Part shown: in pieces, positions 1 through 5,534 of the stretch
Numbering within the stretch: position 1 is the stretch's first letter
How the letters are laid out: each line of letters begins with the position of its first letter
Source: Candidatus Dormiibacterota bacterium
GTDB taxonomy: Bacteria > Chloroflexota > Dormibacteria > UBA8260
Reading direction: 5' to 3'
DNA: 7,233 nucleotides
NCBI GenBank assembly: GCA_955652545.1
Contig: CATPCA010000103.1
Span: 1 to 7,233 of the forward strand
Notes under the pieces: generated by a model
Databases searched by the model: none
What the model saw: only the letters and a program-made list of their open reading frames with translations
Told to the model about the DNA's origin: nothing
Position numbers and translations under genes: made by a program

Positions 1-78
1 ACGCCCGGTGGACGCCAGGTTCTCAAGGCGCGTCGTCGCAAGGGGCGCAAGCGCCTCACCCCCGCGCCTCCACGGTGA
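1..78 (+). CDS. rpmH: Ribosomal protein bL34, C-terminal part (5' end outside window)
   Basis: Only the last 25 residues are present, entering from the left edge in frame 1 and ending at TGA 76-78. They contain the bL34 signature, with GRQVLKARRRKGRKRLT closely matching the family's basic C-terminal end. bL34 is a very small, strongly basic protein of the large ribosomal subunit. The usual family end is at about 'RLTP' or 'RLTA', so the extra Ala-Pro-Pro-Arg is a short extension. The stop codon overlaps the GTG start of rnpA by 4 nt, the conserved rpmH-rnpA arrangement. Identification is confident from sequence and context. The start, promoter and any oriC/dnaA lie to the left of the window. 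Confidence 0.93.
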   Translation, partial: TPGGRQVLKARRRKGRKRLTPAPPR

Positions 79-470
79 TCGCGCGACATCGCCTGCGTGG
101 GCGACGTCGCTTCGCCGCGGTCAGGACAGAGGGCCTGCGTGCTTCCTCGAACGGCGTGCGCGCGCAGGTGGCCACCAACGGGATCGACGTCGCGCGGGTC
201 GGCTTCGCGCTGGTGGGCGTGCGCTCGGCGGTGCGCCGCAACCTGCTCCGCCGCCGCCTCCGCGCCGCCGTGGCTCCGCTGCTGGTCGAGCTGGCCGGTC
301 ACGACCTGGTGCTGATCGCCGGGCGTGAGGCTTTGGAACTCCCCTTCGCGGCCCTGCGGGCTGGGGTTGCCGACGCCACCGGCCGCGCGCTGGATCGCTT
401 GCGACGCGCCCCAGCCGCCTCGACAGCAGACAATGGGGCCATGACCCCGTCAAACGGGCAACGGCGGTGA
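75..470 (+). CDS. rnpA: Ribonuclease P protein component
   Basis: 131 aa, near the usual 110-130 aa. The product is the protein subunit of RNase P, which binds the catalytic RNA and the 5' leader of precursor tRNAs. The N-terminus (HRLRGRRRFAAVRTEG, residues 5-20) matches the family's opening RL-x-x-x-x-x-F-x-x-V-x-x-x-G pattern and supports the GTG start at 75. Residues 42-65 hold the basic RNR-type motif (GFALVGVRSAVRRNLLRRRL). The Arg that usually follows Asn56 is Leu here, a mild variation. The last 20 residues are low-complexity and probably disordered. The start overlaps the rpmH stop (GTGA, 75-78) and has no clear Shine-Dalgarno, so translation is probably coupled to rpmH. The stop overlaps yidD by the same GTGA device. 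The reading frame stays open upstream through rpmH to the window edge, but no start codon is visible there. Confidence 0.93.
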   Translation: MIARHRLRGRRRFAAVRTEGLRASSNGVRAQVATNGIDVARVGFALVGVRSAVRRNLLRRRLRAAVAPLLVELAGHDLVLIAGREALELPFAALRAGVADATGRALDRLRRAPAASTADNGAMTPSNGQRR

Positions 471-748
471 CCCGTCTCAGCCTCCTGCTGATCCGCGTCT
501 ACCGGGTGACGATCGGCCCGCTCTTCGCCGTGATGAGCAGCTGCCGCTACCAGCCGACATGCTCGCAGTACGGCTACGACGCCATCGCCCGCTTCGGCTG
601 GCGGCGCGGCTGGTGGCTGGCGCTGCGCCGAATCGGCCGCTGCCACCCATTCCACGAGGGTGGCCTCGACCCGGTGCCGGAGCAGTACGCCAGCTGGCGC
701 GAGGTTCGCCGCCGCAAGCGCGCGGTGCTGTCGGAGGGTCACGTCTGA
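467..748 (+). CDS. yidD: Membrane protein insertion efficiency factor YidD
   Basis: 93 aa, a typical length for this family. YidD is a small, inner-face membrane-associated protein thought to assist YidC/Sec-dependent insertion of membrane proteins. The family signature is clear: SSCRYQPTCSQYGYDAI (residues 24-40), then RCHPFHEGGLDPVP (58-71), with the conserved cysteines Cys26, Cys32 and Cys59. An amphipathic or hydrophobic N-terminal helix (residues 4-23) precedes them, and a basic tail (78-86) follows. The GTG start at 467 overlaps the rnpA stop by 4 nt, and the TGA stop shares one base with the yidC ATG, so it sits inside a fully coupled operon. No strong Shine-Dalgarno precedes it, which fits coupling with rnpA. 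The identity is secure; the molecular role is known only broadly for the family. Confidence 0.93.
   Translation: MTRLSLLLIRVYRVTIGPLFAVMSSCRYQPTCSQYGYDAIARFGWRRGWWLALRRIGRCHPFHEGGLDPVPEQYASWREVRRRKRAVLSEGHV
733..738 (+). promoter_or_regulatory. Shine-Dalgarno of yidC
   Basis: GGAGGG lies 9 nt before the ATG at 748, inside the 3' end of yidD. It is the best ribosome binding site in the operon and decides the yidC start: the reading frame is open much further upstream (to an ATG at 559), but that extension overlaps yidD and encodes no YidC-like sequence. Confidence 0.8.
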
Positions 749-1797
749 TGCTGGGCGCCACCATCTTCGACGCCCTCGGCGTCCCCTTCCAGTATTGCCT
801 CGAGTTCTTCACCAACATCTTCAAGGAGATCGGGCCGCTCAACACGATCGGCGCCTTCGGCCTGGCCATCGTGGTCACCACGATCATCATCCGGGGCGCG
901 CTGTTCCCCATCTTCGGCTGGCAGCTGCGCACCAGCCGGCGCATCCAGTCCGAGCAGCGGCTGATCGCCCCGCAGCTAGCCGAGATCCGCAAGAAGTACA
1001 AGCGCGAGCCGCAGAAGCTCAGCGAGGAGATGAAGAAGCTCTACGCCGAGCACCAGGTCTCGCCGTTCAGCAGCCTCTCCGGGTGCCTTCCAGCCCTGGT
1101 CCAGATGCCGGTGCTGGTCGGGCTCTATCGCGGCATCACCAACGCCACCTCACACCTCGGTAACTCAGTCGGCCACGGTTTCCTGTGGGTCGGCGATGTT
1201 TCCCAATCGGCCGCCCAGTCGTGCTGCGCCAACGGCTCGTCGACTGACTGGTCGCGGGCTCTCATTCACCCGGCGGTGCTGATCCTGCCGCTGCTCGCCG
1301 CCATCCTCACCTTCGCGCAGTCGCGAATGATGATGCCACCACAGCGTCCCGACATGACCGACCAGGAACGCACCATGACCAACGTCACCAAGCAGATGTC
1401 GGTCCTCTTCCCGGTGATCATCTTCGTGCTGAGCCTCAACTTCCCGCAGGGCCTGGCGCTCTACTGGGTGACCGGGACGCTCTTCATGGTCCTGCAGCAG
1501 TACCACCTGGTCGGCTGGGGGTCGTTGAAGGTGCCGGCCTGGTTCCCCGGCGCCGGTCGCGTGACCGCTCTCTCCTACCCGAAGCACACGGCCACAACCA
1601 CTGCAGCCACCAAGGCAGCCATCGTCCCGGACAGCAACGGCACCCGTGCGGCGCGTAAGCGTGGCGGTGGTGCGACCGCAAAGACCACCACCGGCAAGAC
1701 CACCAGCGAGGCGGCGCCCACTCCCGTCGCGACGGGTGCGGTCAACGCGCCCCCTGCGCGTGTTCCCAAACGACGCAACAACAAACGACGTCGCTAG
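748..1797 (+). CDS. yidC: Membrane protein insertase YidC/Oxa1 family
   Basis: 349 aa. YidC inserts membrane proteins alone or with SecYEG. This is the short form without the large periplasmic domain of proteobacterial YidC. Hydrophobic segments lie at about 33-56, 108-130, 172-192, 215-233 and 236-252. Arg49 (TTIIIRGALFP) matches the conserved positive residue of the hydrophilic groove. A charged cytoplasmic hairpin (about 60-105, QSEQRLIAPQLAEIRKKYK) and the NFPQGLALYWVTG segment (231-243) are family hallmarks. No lipoprotein cysteine signal is seen at the N-terminus. The outside loop carries a vicinal cysteine pair, Cys159-Cys160. From residue 270 the protein is a low-complexity Ala/Thr/Lys tail with a KTTTGKTTSE near-repeat and a final Arg/Lys cluster, probably a ribosome-contacting tail. 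ATG 748 overlaps the yidD stop by one base and has a strong Shine-Dalgarno. Confidence 0.95.
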   Translation: MLGATIFDALGVPFQYCLEFFTNIFKEIGPLNTIGAFGLAIVVTTIIIRGALFPIFGWQLRTSRRIQSEQRLIAPQLAEIRKKYKREPQKLSEEMKKLYAEHQVSPFSSLSGCLPALVQMPVLVGLYRGITNATSHLGNSVGHGFLWVGDVSQSAAQSCCANGSSTDWSRALIHPAVLILPLLAAILTFAQSRMMMPPQRPDMTDQERTMTNVTKQMSVLFPVIIFVLSLNFPQGLALYWVTGTLFMVLQQYHLVGWGSLKVPAWFPGAGRVTALSYPKHTATTTAATKAAIVPDSNGTRAARKRGGGATAKTTTGKTTSEAAPTPVATGAVNAPPARVPKRRNNKRRR

Positions 1798-1815
1798 CGC
1801 GCAGTGCGACCCGGC

Positions 1816-1821
1816 GAGGAG
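1816..1821 (+). promoter_or_regulatory. Shine-Dalgarno of jag
   Basis: GAGGAG stands 6 nt before GTG 1828. This places the jag start at 1828 rather than at the in-frame GTG 1804, which lies only 6 nt after the yidC stop and has no ribosome binding site. Confidence 0.75.
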
Positions 1822-1827
1822 ACAGAC

Positions 1828-2580
1828 GTGAACGAAACAGAGGAAGGGGCAGCCGGCCTCGCTCCGGCGCAGTCCCAGGCTGTCGAGGGCACCGGGAGCA
1901 CCGTCGACGAGGCCACAGCCCAGGCGCTGAAGCAGCTCGGCGCTGGCCGCGACGAGGTCGTCGTCGAGGTGCTCTCCCGCGGGGGCACCCGTCCGGTCCC
2001 GGGCGAGTACCTCACCTCGAGCCAGGCCAAGGTCCGGGTCGGCCGGATCGACGAGCACACCGCACGGGGCCGCGAGCTGCTGGCGGCACTGCTCGAGCAG
2101 ATGGAGATCCCGGCGCGGGTCTCGGTGCGACGTGGGACCAGCCCTCGGGCAGGCGAGACCGAGGCCCCGATGATCCTCGAGGTATCAGGTGACGACCTCG
2201 GGCTGCTGATCGGCTGGCGCGGCGAGACGCTGCGCGCTCTGCAGACCACCGTCAACCTGATGATGGGCGAGGACGACGCAGCCGCGCCCAACCGCCGGCT
2301 CATTCTCGACGTCGAGCGCTACCGCGCCCGCCGCGAGGAGCAGGTACGCGAGCTCGCCCAACGGCTTGCCGACAGGGTCAAGGCAAGCGGCGAGCGGTAC
2401 ACGCTCGATCCCATGCACGCGTACGAGCGACGCATCATCCACCTCACCCTGCAGGACGACCCCGGTGTGCGCACCGAGAGCAGCGGCTACGAACCCGCCC
2501 GCCGCGTCGTCATCCATCCCACAGGCCCGGCGCAGGGTGGACCGCCATCCCGTCCGGACCGAGGTCGAGGGCGCTGGTAA
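1828..2580 (+). CDS. jag: RNA-binding protein KhpB/Jag (Jag_N-KH-R3H)
   Basis: 250 aa. KhpB (Jag, EloR) is a cytoplasmic RNA-binding protein, linked in Firmicutes to cell elongation and small-RNA binding with KhpA. An acidic N-terminal leader precedes a Jag_N domain (about 22-72; GSTVDEATAQALKQLG then a VEVLSRG strand). A KH domain follows (about 93-165) with its GxxG loop as Gly129-Trp-Arg-Gly132 (LIGWRGETLRALQ). The R3H domain (about 170-230) contains DPMHAYERRIIH, with the Arg201-x3-His205 signature, and ends in the conserved RTESSGYEPARRVVI. The last 20 residues are Pro/Arg/Gly-rich. Trp130 within the GxxG loop is unusual; Arg or Lys is more common. The gene is 30 nt behind yidC, its classic neighbour, and probably on the same transcript. 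The GTG start was chosen on its Shine-Dalgarno. Confidence 0.94.
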   Translation: MNETEEGAAGLAPAQSQAVEGTGSTVDEATAQALKQLGAGRDEVVVEVLSRGGTRPVPGEYLTSSQAKVRVGRIDEHTARGRELLAALLEQMEIPARVSVRRGTSPRAGETEAPMILEVSGDDLGLLIGWRGETLRALQTTVNLMMGEDDAAAPNRRLILDVERYRARREEQVRELAQRLADRVKASGERYTLDPMHAYERRIIHLTLQDDPGVRTESSGYEPARRVVIHPTGPAQGGPPSRPDRGRGRW

Positions 2581-2586
2581 GGGCGA

Positions 2587-2603
2587 AGGGGAGCAGGTCC
2601 CCT
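2587..2603 (+). other. Small inverted repeat in the jag-M16 gap
   Basis: AGGGGA, a 5-nt loop (GCAGG), then TCCCCT form a perfect 6-bp stem starting 6 nt after the jag stop. No T-tract follows, only a C run, so it is not a standard intrinsic terminator. It could partly attenuate read-through from the rpmH operon or stabilise the upstream mRNA end. It could also be chance in GC-rich DNA. Confidence 0.3.
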
Positions 2604-2641
2604 CGCACACCCCCCCAGTCAGCGGTGCCGGTTCCGGCGAC

Positions 2642-3952
2642 ATGAGGTCGCCTGCACCGGCGATTGCCGTGGCGGCCGCGGATCGCGGGCATACGCGGAC
2701 AGTGCTCGACGGCGGGGTGCGCCTGCTCGCGGCCCCGATGCGCGAGCGCGCCTCGGTCAGCGTCGCTTTCATGTTCGGCACCGGTTCGCGAGTCGAGGGT
2801 CCCGCTGAGTGTGGCCTGGCGCACTTCATCGAGCACATGGTGTTCAAGGGAGGCGACCGCTACCCCACCGCGCGGCTGATCAGCCAGGCGGTGGAGGGGG
2901 TCGGCGGCGTGCTCAACGCCTCCACCGACCGCGAGGCCACCGTCTTCTGGGTCAAGGTCCCCGCTGACCGCCTCACGGTGGCGATCGACGTCCTCGGCGA
3001 CATGCTCTTCTCGCCGCGCCTGCTCGACGAGGACGTCGAGCGCGAGCGGCAGGTGGTGGTCGAGGAGCTGCGCATGTACGAGGACAGTCCGCAGGACCAT
3101 GTGCAGACCCTGTTCGACGCGGTGATGTGGCCCGACCATCCGCTCGGCTGGGACGTCGCCGGCACCGAATCCACGGTCCGCAGCTTCACCGCCGCGGACT
3201 GCCGGCGCCACCTCGAGCGCCATTACCGTCGCGATGACCTGGTGATCGCGGTCGCCGGTGCGCTGGCGCCCGAGCACGTCAGCGAACTGGTCGACGCTTC
3301 CTTGAAGCGCTGGAGCCAGAAAGCCGGCGCCGCCATGGAAGCCCCGCCGGCCACCCCACCCGCCGGCACACCATTGAGCCTGCTCGACCGGCGCACCGGG
3401 CAGGCGAACATCATCCTCGGGGCGCGCGCGCCGTCCTACCAGGACGGGCGCCGCTTCACCGCCGACCTCCTCAACGTCATCCTCGGTGAGGGCATGTCGA
3501 GCCGCCTCTTCCTCGAACTCCGTGAGGAGCGGGGTCTCGCCTACGACGTGCACTCGTTTCTGAGCCGTGTCGCCGACAGCGGCGCGCTGGGGGTGTCGCT
3601 CGGTTGCGAGCCCAAGCGCGCCATCGTCGCCATGCGAGCCACCGTCGCAGAGCTCCGCCGGCTCGCGGAGGAACTCGTTCCCGACGCCGAGCTGGCGCGG
3701 GCCAAGGAATACGCGCGCGGCCGGCTCGAGGTGCAGTTGGAGAGCACCTCGGCGCTGTGCAACCATCTCGGTCAGCAGGAGCTGCTCACGGGAGAGATCC
3801 TCTCCGCCGCCGACATCGCAGAGCGACTGCTCGCCGTGCGCGCAGAGGGGTTGCGCACGCTGGCCGCCGAGATCCTCGCGGGCGGCCTGCGGGCTGCGGT
3901 CATCGGACCGTTCCGCAAACCGGAGCCCTTCCTCGAGGTGCTCAGCGCCTGA
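2642..3952 (+). CDS. M16-family zinc peptidase (processing-protease type)
   Basis: 436 aa, the size of single-unit bacterial M16 (pitrilysin/mitochondrial processing peptidase-like) proteases. The inverted zinc motif HxxEH is present as His61-Phe-Ile-Glu64-His65 (GLAHFIEHMVFKG), with the distal ligand Glu142 (or Glu141) in VVVEELRMYEDSP. The C-terminal half has the REERGLAY segment (Arg294...Tyr301) that shapes the substrate site. It is therefore predicted to be a complete, active peptidase of the YmxG/MPP-beta type. I see no signal peptide, so it is probably cytoplasmic; the substrate is unknown. ATG 2642 is chosen because homology begins just after it (RTVLDGGVRLL, residues 19-29). It lacks a good Shine-Dalgarno, and the frame is open into jag, with a GTG at 2537 as the alternative. 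A 61-nt gap separates it from jag. Confidence 0.9.
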   Translation: MRSPAPAIAVAAADRGHTRTVLDGGVRLLAAPMRERASVSVAFMFGTGSRVEGPAECGLAHFIEHMVFKGGDRYPTARLISQAVEGVGGVLNASTDREATVFWVKVPADRLTVAIDVLGDMLFSPRLLDEDVERERQVVVEELRMYEDSPQDHVQTLFDAVMWPDHPLGWDVAGTESTVRSFTAADCRRHLERHYRRDDLVIAVAGALAPEHVSELVDASLKRWSQKAGAAMEAPPATPPAGTPLSLLDRRTGQANIILGARAPSYQDGRRFTADLLNVILGEGMSSRLFLELREERGLAYDVHSFLSRVADSGALGVSLGCEPKRAIVAMRATVAELRRLAEELVPDAELARAKEYARGRLEVQLESTSALCNHLGQQELLTGEILSAADIAERLLAVRAEGLRTLAAEILAGGLRAAVIGPFRKPEPFLEVLSA

Positions 3953-4014
3953 GCGAATGAGGCCGCGGCGCTGTGGCCGTGTTCGGATAAGGTGGCCGTC
4001 GCGCCCAACATCCT

Positions 4015-4020
4015 GAGAGA
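4015..4020 (+). promoter_or_regulatory. Likely Shine-Dalgarno of ndk
   Basis: GAGAGA stands 6 nt before ATG 4027, an acceptable purine-rich ribosome binding site. The same 74-nt gap also holds TAAGGT at 3988-3993, which fits the loose TANNNT -10 pattern, but no matching -35 is visible, so a separate ndk promoter is only a possibility. Confidence 0.45.
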
Positions 4021-4026
4021 TCCACC

Positions 4027-4488
4027 ATGCAGTCGGAACGCACCCTCATCCTCGTCAAACCCGATGCCGTGCAACGCGGATTGATGGGCGAGATCGTGAG
4101 CCGCCTCGAGCGCCGCGGCCTCCATCCGGTGGCGATCAAGCTGATGCGGGTCACCACCGACCTTGCCGAGCGCCACTACGGCGAGCACCGCGACAAGCCA
4201 TTCTTCGGCGGGCTCGTGGAGTTCATCACCTCGTCGCCGGTGCTGGCGATGGTCTGGGAGGGCCCCGGTGCAGTTGCCATGGTGCGCGCGATGATGGGCG
4301 CCACCAACCCGGCCAGCTCAGACCCGGGCACGATCCGCGGTGACCTCGCCATCAGCCTGGCCATGAACGTGGTTCACGGCAGCGATTCCCCGGAGAGCGC
4401 GACGCGCGAGGTGGCCATCTTCTTCTCCGACGACGAGCTGCTCGACTGGGAGAACAGCAACGCGCAGTGGGTGCTCGCCGAGGACTAG
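4027..4488 (+). CDS. ndk: Nucleoside diphosphate kinase
   Basis: 153 aa. NDK transfers the gamma phosphate of ATP to other NDPs through a phosphohistidine, keeping (d)NTP pools balanced in the cytosol. All catalytic positions are visible: Lys11 (LVKPDAVQRG), Tyr51, Arg87, Thr93, Arg104, Asn114 and the phosphorylated His117 in NVVHGSDS. The numbering is that of the well-studied human enzyme minus one. The length and the C-terminal ending (DWENSNAQWVLAED) resemble the longer, eukaryote-like form rather than the roughly 143-aa enterobacterial form. Translation starts at ATG 4027 behind a GAGAGA site. The stop TAG (4486-4488) sits in the same CTAG tetranucleotide as the stop of the opposing lepB gene. 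The gene follows the M16 protease on the same strand after 74 nt and may have its own promoter. Confidence 0.97.
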   Translation: MQSERTLILVKPDAVQRGLMGEIVSRLERRGLHPVAIKLMRVTTDLAERHYGEHRDKPFFGGLVEFITSSPVLAMVWEGPGAVAMVRAMMGATNPASSDPGTIRGDLAISLAMNVVHGSDSPESATREVAIFFSDDELLDWENSNAQWVLAED

Positions 4489-5273
4489 CTGTCGTGCGCC
4501 GCAGCGGCGGCCGTGCGGCGGGCTCGCCGCCGCCGCCGGGCCGAGAGCACGCCCGCGATGGGCAACGCCACCACGACCGACGGTATCACCGGCGTGTCGA
4601 GCAGGCTGGTGGCATCGGGGACGAGGGTGGGTCCTGCACCGAGGCCGAAGTGCGCAAACGGCAGCACCCGGATGAACGCCTTGGCGAGGATGTTCTTGCG
4701 CGGGACGAGGCCGAACATCCGTGAATCGCTCGAGAAGTTGCGGTTGTCGCCCATCACGAAATAGTCGCCGGTCGGGATGGTGAGCGGGGTGGCGACTGTC
4801 GACGCCGTGCCGTTCGGCTGGCAGCAGAAGTTCATCGTGTCCCACTTCTGGGGCAGATACGGCTCCTTCAGGATCTGCCACGGCCCCTTGCCTCCGGGCT
4901 TGATCATCACCGCGGTGGGATTGCGACTGCCGTCGACCTCGAGCACGTCGCCGGGGAGCCCGATCACCCGCTTGATGAAGTCCTTGGTGGGATCGCTCGG
5001 TGGAATGAGCACGACGATGTCGCCGCGCGCGGGATTACCGAAGTAGTACGAGATCTTGCTGGCGAGCAGAAGGTCGTTGTTCTGCAAAGTGTTCACCATG
5101 CTGTCGCCGTCGACGCGCACCGTCTGCAGCGCGCTCCAGATGGCGACGTAGAGCACCAGAGCGATGATCAGCACCTCGAGGACGTCGCGCACCAGGCCGT
5201 GGTGACGGCGGCGCGACAGCGGGACCTCCGGGCGGCGCGGCCTGTCGATGTCGTCAAGGGGATCAGGCTGCAC
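4485..5273 (-). CDS. lepB: Signal peptidase I
   Basis: 262 aa. It is the membrane protease that removes signal peptides from Sec/Tat-exported proteins on the outer face of the membrane. The N-terminal helix at about 31-49 anchors it. Box B (VDGDSMVNTL) gives the nucleophile Ser58; KRVIGLPGDVLE (101-112) gives the general base Lys101; GDNRNFSSDSRMFGLV (175-190) is box E. A vicinal pair, Cys150-Cys151, lies in the catalytic domain. After the catalytic core a second hydrophobic segment (about 228-245) is followed by an Arg-rich tail (246-253), predicting an N-in/C-in protein with two anchors, as reported for several Streptomyces signal peptidases. The GTG start at 5273 has no Shine-Dalgarno but lies just downstream of a perfect TATAAT, suggesting a leaderless mRNA. 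GTG at codon 28 is a less likely start. Confidence 0.95.
   Translation of the reverse strand: MQPDPLDDIDRPRRPEVPLSRRRHHGLVRDVLEVLIIALVLYVAIWSALQTVRVDGDSMVNTLQNNDLLLASKISYYFGNPARGDIVVLIPPSDPTKDFIKRVIGLPGDVLEVDGSRNPTAVMIKPGGKGPWQILKEPYLPQKWDTMNFCCQPNGTASTVATPLTIPTGDYFVMGDNRNFSSDSRMFGLVPRKNILAKAFIRVLPFAHFGLGAGPTLVPDATSLLDTPVIPSVVVALPIAGVLSARRRRRARRTAAAAAHDS
4515..4533. other. GC-rich stem-loop downstream of ndk stop, inside lepB 3' end
   Basis: GCGGCGG, a 5-nt loop (GCTCG), then CCGCCGC form a perfect 7-bp stem beginning 27 nt after the ndk stop. It lies in the codons for the Arg-rich tail of LepB. There is no T-tract on either side. It could end or protect ndk transcripts, but Arg codon repeats produce such stems easily. 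Confidence 0.25.
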
Positions 5274-5281
5274 GCGGCGTG

Positions 5282-5287
5282 ATTATA
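5282..5287 (-). promoter_or_regulatory. Consensus -10 element for lepB
   Basis: Read on the minus strand this is TATAAT, a perfect sigma70-type -10 box in otherwise GC-rich DNA. No good TTGACA is found at 16-18 nt upstream; the nearest candidate is a weak TTTCCC. The box ends 8 nt before the lepB GTG, so transcription should start within about two bases of the start codon. Confidence 0.65.
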
Positions 5288-5472
5288 CCGGGCACCGGAC
5301 ACTGGGAAAGTCGCGGAGCGGCGACGTTCTCGGCGGCGGCCGAGTCTGCGCGGGCCGCCTCGCGCCTGCGCCGTCCGGGCGTCACATGGCGGAGAGCCGC
5401 GGCGCTGCGCTCGGGCGCTGCGGCCGCCGGAGCGGCCAGCGCGCGGACCGGCGACGTGGCCAGGTGAAGCGC

Positions 5473-5481
5473 TGCCACAAT
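5473..5481 (+). promoter_or_regulatory. Possible extended -10 promoter of the SOD gene
   Basis: TGCCACAAT fits the extended -10 pattern TGn followed by a -10-like hexamer (CACAAT). No clear -35 is present (GACGTG at 17-nt spacing). Transcription would begin near 5488, leaving a leader of about 46 nt that opens with the palindrome at 5489. This is a pattern match only. Confidence 0.4.
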
Positions 5482-5488
5482 GGGGTTC

Positions 5489-5506
5489 GGCCCTGCAGGG
5501 CCCTGC
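5489..5506. repeat. Overlapping perfect palindromes in the SOD leader
   Basis: GGCCCTGCAGGGCC (5489-5502, 14 bp) and GCAGGGCCCTGC (5495-5506, 12 bp) are both perfect palindromes sharing 8 bases, so CCCTGC occurs twice with an inverted copy between. The site falls at or just after the predicted transcription start. It could be a repressor operator or an mRNA hairpin. No known regulator site is recognised. Confidence 0.5.
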
Positions 5507-5524
5507 TGCATCAAGTCACCACGC

Positions 5525-5530
5525 GAGGGA
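5525..5530 (+). promoter_or_regulatory. Shine-Dalgarno of the SOD gene
   Basis: GAGGGA ends 4 nt before ATG 5535. The spacing is a little short but usable, and it fixes the start at this ATG. Confidence 0.6.
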
Positions 5531-5534
5531 CACC

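Larger units (their letters stand above)
5274..5534. other. Divergent intergenic region between lepB and the SOD gene
   Basis: 261 nt with no convincing gene. Alanine-rich open frames cross it on both strands, but they lack ribosome binding sites and recognisable domains. It holds the lepB -10 element at the left end and, at the right end, the SOD promoter-like element, a palindrome and the Shine-Dalgarno. The middle (about 5320-5460) is plain GC-rich sequence in which I see no organised structure. Confidence 0.7.

Noticed and set aside
559..747. N-terminal extension of YidC from an ATG at 559
   Set aside because: It lies wholly within yidD, is not membrane-like, and the ATG at 748 has a strong Shine-Dalgarno and fits the family length.
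1165..2058. 297-codon minus-strand frame opposite yidC and jag
   Set aside because: Composition is typical of an antisense shadow, and it spans the junction of two well-defined genes on the + strand.
2510..3766. Long open frame (418 codons) on the minus strand opposite the M16 protease
   Set aside because: It mirrors a clear protease gene with intact motifs. Its translation shows no recognisable domain, and long antisense frames are expected in high-GC coding sequence.
3981..3993. DnaA-box-like GGATAA and a -10-like TAAGGT before ndk
   Set aside because: The reverse complement TTATCCGAA differs from TTATCCACA at two positions and stands alone. The -10-like element has no -35, so neither is reported as a feature.
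1219..4830. Vicinal cysteine pairs in both YidC (Cys159-160) and LepB (Cys150-151) in outward-facing regions
   Set aside because: The coincidence was considered as a sign of a shared redox feature, but two short matches in unrelated proteins are not enough evidence.
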